Shown here: piece by piece, positions 16,933 through 24,396 of the stretch
Numbering within the stretch: position 1 is the first letter of the stretch
Layout of the letters: the number at the start of each line of letters is the position of its first letter
NCBI GenBank assembly: GCA_024409235.1
Contig: JAKSUA010000016.1
Coordinates: 1-46,353 of the forward strand
Source: Bacteroidales bacterium
GTDB lineage: Bacteria; Bacteroidota; Bacteroidia; Bacteroidales; UBA1715
Direction: 5' to 3'
Length of the DNA stretch: 46,353 nucleotides
Notes under the pieces: generated by a model
What the model was told of the DNA's origin: nothing
The model's database searches: none
Seen by the model: only the letters and a program-made list of their open reading frames with translations
Translations under genes and position numbers: made by a program

Positions 16933-17833
16933 ATTCTATCTCATTCCAAAAATCATAAAAATTAAACCACTGTTCGGGATACTGCAGAACAACTTTTTCC
17001 AACGCCGCAGCATATTGTTTGCCAAGATGTTCTGCTTTTTTTATTGAAGAATTTTCATCTTTCAATGGATTTAACTGTGTTACATATCCTTTATATGAAA
17101 CACCTTTTTCCTTCATTATAAAAACTGTGTAAACAGCAGCATCTAATTGCGTAGCAAGACGAAACGCACCTATAGGAAATTTTGCAGACTTATTAATAAA
17201 ATCTGTGTAATAAGATTTTGGACTGCCAAACAATCTATCACCATGAATTGTTACAATCTCTCCATTTTCTATAGCATCCTTTATTATAAACAAATGAGAC
17301 ATATCATTTGTAACTGATATAAAATTCATGTTGGACTGATTAAACACTTCGTTTCTACGTTGTTGCAATGTTTGAACTTCGCCTCCATAAACAATACCAT
17401 TTAATTTTTTCTTATTTTGTCGAAAAGTAACTCCAGATAATTCAAAATTACCAACATGAGCACTTACAACAAAAAAGCCTTCTGATTTATCCAAAGCTTG
17501 ATTCAACGCATCAATATTATCAACAGAAAGCCTAAATTGACTAAAATTCCCTGCTAAAATTGCAAATTTGTCTAAAACAACTTGTCCAAATACAATGTGG
17601 TTTTTATAAGTAGAACAGAAAGCCTGCCATTTGTTTTTTCCAAAATGATTGCAAAAATAAGCTATCATCGCCCTATACCCTTTTCGTCCGAAAAGCATAT
17701 AAAAAGGCACTACAATATATAATATAGGATAAAAAAAACGTACCTGAATACGGGAGAGCATCCAGAATAGAATTTTTTGTCCTAACGAACCGCCTCCTGT
17801 TTTACCAGTCCACTGACGGTTTTCAGAATTCAT
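16931..17833 (-). CDS. LpxL/HtrB-like acyltransferase
   Basis: This 300-residue protein belongs to the lysophospholipid/lipid A acyltransferase superfamily. The active-site motif H-x4-E is seen as H126-E131 in SAHVGNFE, and the donor-facing segment IHGDRLFGSP follows near residue 198. An N-terminal hydrophobic region (about 30-48) should anchor it to the inner membrane. The opening WTGKTGGGSLGQK resembles acyltransferases found beside dedicated ACPs in Bacteroidota aryl-polyene/flexirubin-type clusters, but none of the other genes of such clusters is adjacent. It follows the ACP gene by one base, so the ACP is likely its acyl donor. The acceptor could be lipid A, an ornithine/glycine lipid or another lipid. 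Confidence 0.82.
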   Translation of the reverse strand: MNSENRQWTGKTGGGSLGQKILFWMLSRIQVRFFYPILYIVVPFYMLFGRKGYRAMIAYFCNHFGKNKWQAFCSTYKNHIVFGQVVLDKFAILAGNFSQFRLSVDNIDALNQALDKSEGFFVVSAHVGNFELSGVTFRQNKKKLNGIVYGGEVQTLQQRRNEVFNQSNMNFISVTNDMSHLFIIKDAIENGEIVTIHGDRLFGSPKSYYTDFINKSAKFPIGAFRLATQLDAAVYTVFIMKEKGVSYKGYVTQLNPLKDENSSIKKAEHLGKQYAAALEKVVLQYPEQWFNFYDFWNEIE

Positions 17834-17834
17834 C

Positions 17835-18077
17835 TTATTGAACTTTACTTGCTATATAATCGTAAAATTGAGAAAGAGTCTTTACTTCCTTCATTTCTTC
17901 TGGCTTTATTTTAAAACCAAAATGACTTTCTACAATCACAACAATATCAACAAAATCAAGGCTATCTATACCTAAATCTTCTTTTAGAAGAGCATTATCA
18001 TTAATTTTTTCAGCTTCAACCTCAATCTCTTCTACTAAAAATTCATTTGTTATTTTTACAATTTCCTCGCGTGTCAT
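17835..18077 (-). CDS. Acyl carrier protein
   Basis: This 80-residue acidic helical protein has the phosphopantetheine attachment serine S39 in DLGIDSLDFVDI. Length and helix pattern fit a type II ACP. It is the only ACP gene in the window and is not in the fab cluster; it is instead paired with an acyltransferase one base downstream. This suggests a dedicated carrier and not the general AcpP, though a general role cannot be excluded. A TATTTTTG box on the minus strand at 18096-18103 is a likely promoter. Confidence 0.92.
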   Translation of the reverse strand: MTREEIVKITNEFLVEEIEVEAEKINDNALLKEDLGIDSLDFVDIVVIVESHFGFKIKPEEMKEVKTLSQFYDYIASKVQ

Positions 18078-18095
18078 TGTTCTTAATTTTGATTA

Positions 18096-18103
18096 CAAAA
18101 ATA
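18096..18103 (-). promoter_or_regulatory. -7 box TATTTTTG for the ACP gene
   Basis: The minus strand reads TATTTTTG, matching TAnnTTTG, 19 bases before the ACP ATG. Confidence 0.45.
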
Positions 18104-18153
18104 CAAAATCTACAGAATAAATAACAACAACCCATCAGTTTATGTTTTAGACA

Positions 18154-18197
18154 TTCAGTTTGAACAATTTTTCATTCCAGAAATCGTTCAAACTGAA
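18154..18197. promoter_or_regulatory. 12-bp perfect inverted repeat upstream of porD
   Basis: TTCAGTTTGAAC (18154-18165) and GTTCAAACTGAA (18186-18197) are perfect inverted arms separated by 20 bp. They end 8 bp before the porD -7 box, so they span the -33 region and could be a dimeric operator. No T-run follows on the plus strand, so a terminator is less likely. Confidence 0.5.
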
Positions 18198-18204
18198 AAA
18201 ACAA

Positions 18205-18212
18205 TATATTTG
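18205..18212 (+). promoter_or_regulatory. -7 box TATATTTG for porD-recN
   Basis: Exact TAnnTTTG match 19 bases upstream of the ATG at 18231. Confidence 0.6.
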
Positions 18213-18230
18213 CAAGTAGATGGTTAACAG

Positions 18231-19130
18231 ATGAAAAAACAAATTCTCGCTATACTATTTTCTCTTTTTGCAATAAATTCCTTTTCTCAAGAATTTCGTT
18301 GCAGAGTCAATTTCCAATACAATGAAGTTGCCAATGCTGACAAAGATTTGTACAACACTTTACGAAGTTCAATAGAAGACTTCATGAATTCTCAGTCATG
18401 GACAACACATTCTTTTGAAGAACAGGAAAAAATTGAAATGAAACTCTCATTTCGAATAACAGCACAATCTTCAAAAAATTTTTCAGGAACTTTGCAGATA
18501 CAGTCATCACGACCTGTTTACAATTCAACATACACAACAACATTATTCAACCATGTTGATGACAAAATAAGTTTCCAATACGAGGAAAATGAACCTATTG
18601 AATTTTCCGAAAACTCGTTTGTTTCAAACTTATCATCAATCTTAGCTTACTATGCTTACATTGTTTTAGGTTTAGATTACGACACATTCAGCCCCAATGG
18701 AGGTGTTGAGTTTTTCCAAAAAGCGCAAAATGTGGTTTCTGCAGCACAAGCAAATGACGAAGCAGGCTGGAGTTCATCTTCAAGAAACGACAAAACAAGA
18801 TATTGGTTTATAGAAAACCTTTTAAATTCAAGCTACTCCGCCTTTCATACAGCAATGTACAAGTATCACAGATTAGGCTTAGATGTAATGTACGACAAAC
18901 CAGAAGAAGGTAGAAAAGAAGTTTACAATGCTGTTGCAGAACTAGAAAAAGTGTTCAAACAAAAGCCTAGTTCATATCTATTGACAGCATTTTTTTATGC
19001 AAAAAAGGACGAAATCGTTCAAATATATTCAGAAGGCAACACTGACGAAAAAAATCGAATTGTAACATTAGCAAAAAAACTAAATCCAGCTAATGTTAAT
19101 GATTACGACAAAATAAATTCCACTAAATAA
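18231..19130 (+). CDS. porD: DUF4835 / type IX secretion protein PorD
   Basis: This 299-residue protein has a cleavable signal peptide (hydrophobic core about 5-18, cut near NSFSQ). The mature part matches the DUF4835 family, known as PorD, a component linked to the type IX secretion system that exports CTD-tagged proteins in Bacteroidota. Recognisable stretches are the N-terminal CRVNFQYNEV, the YIVLGLDYDTFSPNGG segment and the YHRLGLDVMYDKPEEGR segment. It should act in the periplasm. It is 2 bp upstream of recN, an arrangement I recall as common in this phylum. The exact biochemical role of PorD is not established. Confidence 0.85.
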   Translation: MKKQILAILFSLFAINSFSQEFRCRVNFQYNEVANADKDLYNTLRSSIEDFMNSQSWTTHSFEEQEKIEMKLSFRITAQSSKNFSGTLQIQSSRPVYNSTYTTTLFNHVDDKISFQYEENEPIEFSENSFVSNLSSILAYYAYIVLGLDYDTFSPNGGVEFFQKAQNVVSAAQANDEAGWSSSSRNDKTRYWFIENLLNSSYSAFHTAMYKYHRLGLDVMYDKPEEGRKEVYNAVAELEKVFKQKPSSYLLTAFFYAKKDEIVQIYSEGNTDEKNRIVTLAKKLNPANVNDYDKINSTK

Positions 19131-19132
19131 CT

Positions 19133-20788
19133 ATGCTGCATAAACTTACTATTTCTAACTATGCACTGATTGATAATCTGAACATTCAATTTGAAAAAGG
19201 AATGTCATCTATCACCGGTGAAACTGGTGCAGGAAAATCTATCATTTTAGGTGCACTGTCGCTACTTTTGGGGAAACGTGCCGACACTACAGTTCTAAAA
19301 GACAAGAATCAAAAAAGTATAATTGAAGCAACTTTCTTATTCCCTGATAAATCACTACAAAATATCTTTGAATCTTTAGATATAGACTTTGACAAAGAGA
19401 CTATTATCAGAAGAGAGATTACTCCACAAGGAAAATCTCGTTCATTCATAAATGACACACCTGTAGGTCTTCAAACATTAAAAGAATTAGGCGCACTTCT
19501 TATTGACATTCATTCTCAACATCAAAATTTGTTTTTGAAAGAATCGTCATTCCAATGCCAAGTAGTTGATGCAGAAGCAAACAATGGAGAGGTTTTGGAC
19601 ACATATCGCAGAGAATTACAACAACTTAACAGCATTAAAATTGAGCTTAATAATTTTCTTGCAGACACACAAAAAAAGAAAGACGACCTGTCATACTATA
19701 AATTCCGGCTGGAAGAATTAACAAAAGCAAATATAAAAGAAGGAGAACTAACAGACCTTGAACAGGAATCGAATTTAATTGAACACAGCGAAGATATTAA
19801 AGTCACCTTATCTTTAGCTGATGATTTCTTTTCCGGAGAAAATGCAATTCTTCCTCAATTCAAAAGCATTATTCAGGATTTTGAAAAGAAGTCAACTATT
19901 TCATCTCAATTAAAATCAATTGCAGAACGCTTATCTGAGACATATATAGAAATTGCCGATGTCGCAGAAGAAATTTCACACACGAATTCTAAATTCGAGT
20001 TTGATCCACAACAAAAAATTGCAATTGACGAACGTTTGGATTTACTTAACAACCTTCTACATAAATATTCTGCTTCTAATGAAAAAGAACTTCTTGTAAA
20101 AAAAGAAGAATTGCAGACGCTCGTTTCTAACCTTGAAAATGCAGATTTTCACTGTGATGAATTACAGAAAAAATATTTTGAACAAGAGAAAATCGTATTA
20201 GATTACGCAAAGAAACTTCACGAAAACCGTGCAACGGCAATAAAAAAACTTTGTCCTCTAATAACTAATTTATTGCAAAAATTAGGAATGCCTTCCGTTT
20301 CATTCAACATTCTTTTAAATGAAACTAAAGAACTGCAAAGCAATGGATTCGACGATGTGAGAATGGTATTTTCTGCGAACAAAAATATTTCTCCACAATG
20401 GCTTGGAGAAATCAGTTCGGGAGGAGAACTTTCAAGAGTTATGCTTTGTCTAAAATATATTCTTGCAAAAAACAAATCCGTACAGACAATTATTTTTGAT
20501 GAAATAGACACTGGAGTTTCAGGAGAAATTGCAGACCAAATGGGTAACATGATGCTTTCAATGTCAAACGACATGCAAGTTTTGACAATCACCCACCTAC
20601 CACAAATTGCAGTAAAAGCACAAAATCAATACAAAGTTTTCAAAACAGAAACTGCAGATACAACAACATCAAACATCGCAATTTTATCGAAAGAGCAACG
20701 TATTGAAGAAATTGCAAAAATGTTAAGTGGAAAAACTATTTCAGAAGCTGCGCTTTCTAATGCAAAATTACTTTTAGAAAACAACTAA
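19133..20788 (+). CDS. recN: DNA repair protein RecN
   Basis: This 551-residue SMC-like ATPase acts in double-strand-break repair. The Walker A GETGAGKS is at 29-36, the ABC signature is in EISSGGELSRVML, and Walker B is in TIIFDEIDTGVSG, followed by the TITHLPQIA segment. The middle (about 150-370) is coiled coil, with the shorter arms typical of RecN. Its start is 2 bp after porD and probably relies on the porD promoter. It converges with rsmD, whose stop is 1 bp away. Confidence 0.95.
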   Translation: MLHKLTISNYALIDNLNIQFEKGMSSITGETGAGKSIILGALSLLLGKRADTTVLKDKNQKSIIEATFLFPDKSLQNIFESLDIDFDKETIIRREITPQGKSRSFINDTPVGLQTLKELGALLIDIHSQHQNLFLKESSFQCQVVDAEANNGEVLDTYRRELQQLNSIKIELNNFLADTQKKKDDLSYYKFRLEELTKANIKEGELTDLEQESNLIEHSEDIKVTLSLADDFFSGENAILPQFKSIIQDFEKKSTISSQLKSIAERLSETYIEIADVAEEISHTNSKFEFDPQQKIAIDERLDLLNNLLHKYSASNEKELLVKKEELQTLVSNLENADFHCDELQKKYFEQEKIVLDYAKKLHENRATAIKKLCPLITNLLQKLGMPSVSFNILLNETKELQSNGFDDVRMVFSANKNISPQWLGEISSGGELSRVMLCLKYILAKNKSVQTIIFDEIDTGVSGEIADQMGNMMLSMSNDMQVLTITHLPQIAVKAQNQYKVFKTETADTTTSNIAILSKEQRIEEIAKMLSGKTISEAALSNAKLLLENN

Positions 20789-20789
20789 G

Positions 20790-21329
20790 TTATTTCTGGG
20801 TTCTGAAAAAGGAGAAGTGTACTTTTCCATATTTGCATAAACGTGCAAAATTTGGATGTTGTGAGAAATCAACTTCTGCAGGATGTTCAACTATCACTAA
20901 AGTATCTGAATTTACAGCCTTACTTGCATAAATAAAATTAGGAACCTCAGAAATCCAAGGCAAACTATATGGTGGATCAGCAAAGATTAAATCAAATTCA
21001 CGATTAGCGATTCTTAGAAAATCACGTACCTCTGAATTTAACACTTTCATTCCTTTTATCTTAAACGAGGCTGCAGTTTGTTTTATGAAAGCGGCATGTT
21101 TTGCATTCATTTCAACACTAACAACATCTGTACAACCACGAGAAACACATTCCAAAGAAATACTTCCGATTCCAGAAAAAAGATCTAACACAGAAATCTC
21201 AGAAAAATCAAACTCATTGTTCAAAACATTGAACAATCCTTCTTTTGCCATATCTGTAGTTGGACGCAAATCGAAGTTCTTCGGAGCATTTACAACTCTC
21301 CCGCGCAGTTCTCCACTTATTATTCGCAT
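20790..21329 (-). CDS. rsmD: 16S rRNA (guanine-966-N2)-methyltransferase
   Basis: This 179-residue SAM-dependent enzyme methylates G966 of 16S rRNA. It has the MRIISGELRGR opening, the RPTTDMAKEGLFNVL motif, the SAM loop DLFSGIGSISLE (49-60), and the catalytic DPPY at 118-121. Length is at the usual value. Its start overlaps the DUF3822 stop by 10 bp, and the three genes from 22756 to 20790 form one operon. Confidence 0.95.
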   Translation of the reverse strand: MRIISGELRGRVVNAPKNFDLRPTTDMAKEGLFNVLNNEFDFSEISVLDLFSGIGSISLECVSRGCTDVVSVEMNAKHAAFIKQTAASFKIKGMKVLNSEVRDFLRIANREFDLIFADPPYSLPWISEVPNFIYASKAVNSDTLVIVEHPAEVDFSQHPNFARLCKYGKVHFSFFRTQK

Positions 21330-22129
21330 AAAGCAATATTACAATGGTTATAAAACAGAGAGAACGGAAAATTCTTCGTTTTCAAATCATTTTCCACCAT
21401 TGAAACATTTTTCACAAACATCTGAATAGCAGAAAAATACGAAGATTTTCCACTAATTTTTCCTGACAATTCTATTTGTAAACTCTGAGGATCCAGGTGC
21501 AACTGTTCAACAATGTTCATTACATAAAATAAGAAATCATTCACATTACTGAACTCAAAAGAATTGCAGAACATCAATTTCTTACCTTTTACTAACATTG
21601 CAGTAAAGAAACTACTTTCTACAGAAATACAAAGTTTCTCCTGACGTGTTTTTATATTTTTTTCAAGTAATGGTGCAACTTGAGGAACGTATGAAACTAC
21701 ATGTTGTTCTTTAAATGCAGTTCGGCATAACGCCCAAAAATCAGTTTCTATCGGGAACAAAACAACTACATCAGAATTTTCTGATTCATAACTTATAACA
21801 GATTCACTATCAGATTTCTTAAAGTTTAAATCAGAATATAATTCCCACATGGAATCGTCATACATTTTTTTAGGAACAAGGGTAAATTTTGGAGTTACGA
21901 TAATAAACGTAACAGCTGCAAATTTCTCCTGTAAAATTTCCTGTTCTAGAAAACTCTTAAACGCTGTTTTCCTATTTTCTTCCGAAACAGTTGTATAAGA
22001 ATAAGCAAGAACTTGTTGCTTATACATTATCAAAAAAGAAAATCCATCTCGACGAATCGAAATGGATAAACGATAATCTTTCGGTTTTCGTTTGTTATAG
22101 TCTTCAGAAACGAAGATTAAATCTTGCAT
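21320..22129 (-). CDS. DUF3822 family protein (actin-fold-like)
   Basis: This 269-residue protein matches DUF3822, a family of Bacteroidota whose function is unknown. The order of segments (an N-terminal beta-hairpin with SISIRRDGFSFLIM, a middle ISVESSFFTAMLVKG repeat of the same pattern, and a final helix-strand LQIELSG) looks like two halves of an actin/PilM/GspL-like fold. No intact ATP-binding phosphate loops are obvious, so any nucleotide binding is doubtful. It overlaps rsmD and follows a membrane protein by 6 bp. There is no signal peptide or membrane helix. The fold assignment is inference from pattern, not a search result. Confidence 0.75.
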   Translation of the reverse strand: MQDLIFVSEDYNKRKPKDYRLSISIRRDGFSFLIMYKQQVLAYSYTTVSEENRKTAFKSFLEQEILQEKFAAVTFIIVTPKFTLVPKKMYDDSMWELYSDLNFKKSDSESVISYESENSDVVVLFPIETDFWALCRTAFKEQHVVSYVPQVAPLLEKNIKTRQEKLCISVESSFFTAMLVKGKKLMFCNSFEFSNVNDFLFYVMNIVEQLHLDPQSLQIELSGKISGKSSYFSAIQMFVKNVSMVENDLKTKNFPFSLFYNHCNIALCE

Positions 22130-22135
22130 AACAAA

Positions 22136-22756
22136 TTATTGCCAGTTACCTTCAGTAGAAGCTTCATCAATTTTACCAATACGCAAGCCTTCGTAGCCAC
22201 TGGTTTTTCTTGAATATTCCTTTGAATTCACCACCAACTGATGATTCAAATCGTACAATAAAACATCCCAAAGAACACCCATCTGAAATGTTGGAATCTT
22301 TGCACCTCCAGAGGTAATTGTGCTTGCAGCAATTTCAAATGTTTTATCAGTTCCAGGAACTCTACTAAGATCTTCCAGGCTGAATGATTCCGACAACAAA
22401 GAATCTGATTGCAATTTTTCAAATGCAGGTATTTTTACTTTTTCCTGCCATGCACGTCCTTCAGCAACCTCTACTGAATCCTCAATATCACCAATTGTTT
22501 TTGTAAATTCCAAAGAATCTTCTTTTGCAAAACGAATTAACTCGTCCCAATTATCAGCATATTTACTATATTTTGATTCATAAGCAAACTGTAATTCTCT
22601 GGCATCTTGCAATTTTGTTATCGCAGCAGCCTGACGTTTTGCTTTTTCATCACCAAATTCAATATCAACATTAACTGTATGGTAAATTGTATAGCATAAA
22701 ACAACAATTACCACTGCCAAAACAACCTCAATTCCTAATTTCAAATTCTTATTCAT
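22136..22756 (-). CDS. Membrane-anchored protein of unknown function, pseudopilin-like layout
   Basis: The start at ATG 22756 (MNKNLKLGIEV) gives 206 residues; an earlier ATG at 22834 would add 26 residues and cross the -7 box at 22792-22799. One membrane helix (about 8-27) is followed by a long helix with KLQDARELQFAYESKYSKYADNWDEL split by short turns, then a mixed region. Helix, then a YESKYSKYADNW segment resembles the first part of type II/IV pseudopilins, but no prepilin peptidase site (G-F/E) is evident. The family is not recognised. It is first in an operon with DUF3822 and rsmD. Confidence 0.72.
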   Translation of the reverse strand: MNKNLKLGIEVVLAVVIVVLCYTIYHTVNVDIEFGDEKAKRQAAAITKLQDARELQFAYESKYSKYADNWDELIRFAKEDSLEFTKTIGDIEDSVEVAEGRAWQEKVKIPAFEKLQSDSLLSESFSLEDLSRVPGTDKTFEIAASTITSGGAKIPTFQMGVLWDVLLYDLNHQLVVNSKEYSRKTSGYEGLRIGKIDEASTEGNWQ

Positions 22757-22791
22757 TTCTATCAGTTTATATTTTGTAAAAATTTCGTTCA

Positions 22792-22799
22792 CAAACATA
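22792..22799 (-). promoter_or_regulatory. -7 box TATGTTTG for the operon 22756-20790
   Basis: Minus strand TATGTTTG matches TAnnTTTG 36 bases before the ATG at 22756. It supports that start over the ATG at 22834, which lies upstream of the box. Confidence 0.5.
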
Positions 22800-22849
22800 A
22801 AACTTTTTGTCCTTTTTATTGCTACTATTACCAAATATTTTTCAACTCA

Positions 22850-24268
22850 ATGCTACACGATTACATAGAAAAACAACTTCTGTCATATTTTTCGTTCTCT
22901 CCAACTGAAGATCAGAAAAAGACTTTCAGTGAATTAGCGATATTTCTTACATCAGATCAAGAAGTATTTATAATAAACGGATTTGCAGGAACAGGAAAGA
23001 CGACACTCATAAAGGCTGTTACAGACACCTTAACGGCTCTAGAAACACCTTATTCCCTACTCGCTCCAACCGGACGTGCAGCAAAAGTTCTTTCCAATTA
23101 CACTTCAAAACCAGCTTATACAATACACAAAAAAATATACAGGCAACGCAATATCAGTGACGGAATTCAAAAATTCGGAATGAATTTTAATGCAGCCCAG
23201 AATATGGTTTACATCGTTGACGAAGCATCTATGCTTTCTGACACAATAGGTGAAAACGCAATTTTTGGTTCAGGTTCGGTTTTAGATGACCTTTTTCGAT
23301 TCGTATTCAACGAGCACAACTGTAAACTACTTTTAATAGGCGACACTGCCCAATTACCACCTATTGGCATTGCAGAATCACCGGCTCTTGATGCTGATTA
23401 TATAGAAGCAAACTTTTATAAAGAGGCAAAGACATCTACACTCACACAAGTTATTCGTCAAGCAGAAAAATCAGGGATTTTAACAAATGCAACCATCATA
23501 CGCCAACTTTTAGAAAACGAGAATATTTCCCTTCCATTACTGCAAACAACAAGTGATGTAGAAAGAATTGACGGAAGTATGTTGCTTGAGGCGCTTGAAA
23601 GTTCCCAAAACAAAGTTGGAATACAAGATACCATCGTTATTACACGAACAAACAAACTTGCCAATCGTTACAACGCAGGTATTCGCAGCAGAATTCTTTG
23701 GAAAGAATCAACTATAAGCAAAGGAGATTATATAATGGTTGTAAAAAACAACTATTTCTGGACTGAAGGAAACAAAGAAATTCCATTTATAGCAAACGGA
23801 GATATAGCTGAAATTATCAGTATTGGTAAACATGAACAGATTTACGGGTTCGATTTTGCTGAAGTTACCCTTCGTTTTCCAGACTATCGCGACACAGAAC
23901 TTACCGTAAAAATCCTACTCAACACACTTTCTTCAGAATCGGCATCACTTACTTACGAAGAAAGCAACAAATTATATACAGAAGTTTGCGCAGACTACTC
24001 TGATGTAAAAAGTAAAAAAACATTATACGAGAAAGTCAAGAAAAATCCATATTTCAACGCACTACAAATCAAATTTGCCTATGCTGTAACATGTCATAAA
24101 GCACAGGGCGGACAATGGAAACACGTTTTTATTGACCATGGTTATTTTACCGAAGAAATGGTCAACAAAGAATTTTTACGATGGCTTTACACTGCCTTCA
24201 CACGGGCATCAGAGAAAATATACCTTGTAAACTTCAAAAAAGACTTTTTTGGTGAAAAAGACTTTTAA
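22850..24268 (+). CDS. RecD-like ATP-dependent DNA helicase
   Basis: This 472-residue superfamily 1B helicase carries Walker A GFAGTGKTT (44-52), the DEXX box VDEASML, motif III LLIGDTAQLPPIG, and C-terminal motifs VTCHKAQGGQW and WLYTAFTRASEKIYLV. The UvrD_C_2-type end confirms the RecD/Dda family. The protein lacks the long N-terminal region of RecD2, so it belongs to the short Bacteroidota type. It likely unwinds DNA 5' to 3' in repair or recombination, but its partners are unknown. The gene is divergent from the operon starting at 22756. Confidence 0.9.
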   Translation: MLHDYIEKQLLSYFSFSPTEDQKKTFSELAIFLTSDQEVFIINGFAGTGKTTLIKAVTDTLTALETPYSLLAPTGRAAKVLSNYTSKPAYTIHKKIYRQRNISDGIQKFGMNFNAAQNMVYIVDEASMLSDTIGENAIFGSGSVLDDLFRFVFNEHNCKLLLIGDTAQLPPIGIAESPALDADYIEANFYKEAKTSTLTQVIRQAEKSGILTNATIIRQLLENENISLPLLQTTSDVERIDGSMLLEALESSQNKVGIQDTIVITRTNKLANRYNAGIRSRILWKESTISKGDYIMVVKNNYFWTEGNKEIPFIANGDIAEIISIGKHEQIYGFDFAEVTLRFPDYRDTELTVKILLNTLSSESASLTYEESNKLYTEVCADYSDVKSKKTLYEKVKKNPYFNALQIKFAYAVTCHKAQGGQWKHVFIDHGYFTEEMVNKEFLRWLYTAFTRASEKIYLVNFKKDFFGEKDF

Positions 24269-24367
24269 ACCATTAAAAACCATCATTACTTTTTATTTTT
24301 TCTAACAAAAACAATGTTTTTCCTTAAAAGAAACCTGTTTCACGTTGGTCATTTGAACGAAAATAGT

Positions 24368-24375
24368 TAATTTTG
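24368..24375 (+). promoter_or_regulatory. -7 box TAATTTTG for the DUF4301-comA operon
   Basis: Exact TAnnTTTG match 22 bases upstream of the ATG at 24397. A TTG that could start a longer frame (24373-24375) lies inside it, so the ATG is the likely start. Confidence 0.6.
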
Positions 24376-24396
24376 AAGAATCAAAAATTTAGGAGT

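Noticed and set aside
18154..18197. Transcription terminator
   Set aside because: The arms are perfect but the 20-nt loop is long and no T-run follows on either strand, so an operator is more plausible.
20218..20592. 124-residue minus-strand open frame inside recN
   Set aside because: It is a shadow of the RecN signature and Walker B region on the opposite strand.
24373..24396. TTG start extending the DUF4301 protein by eight residues
   Set aside because: The TTG is part of the -7 box TAATTTTG; the ATG at 24397 has AGGAGT just before it.
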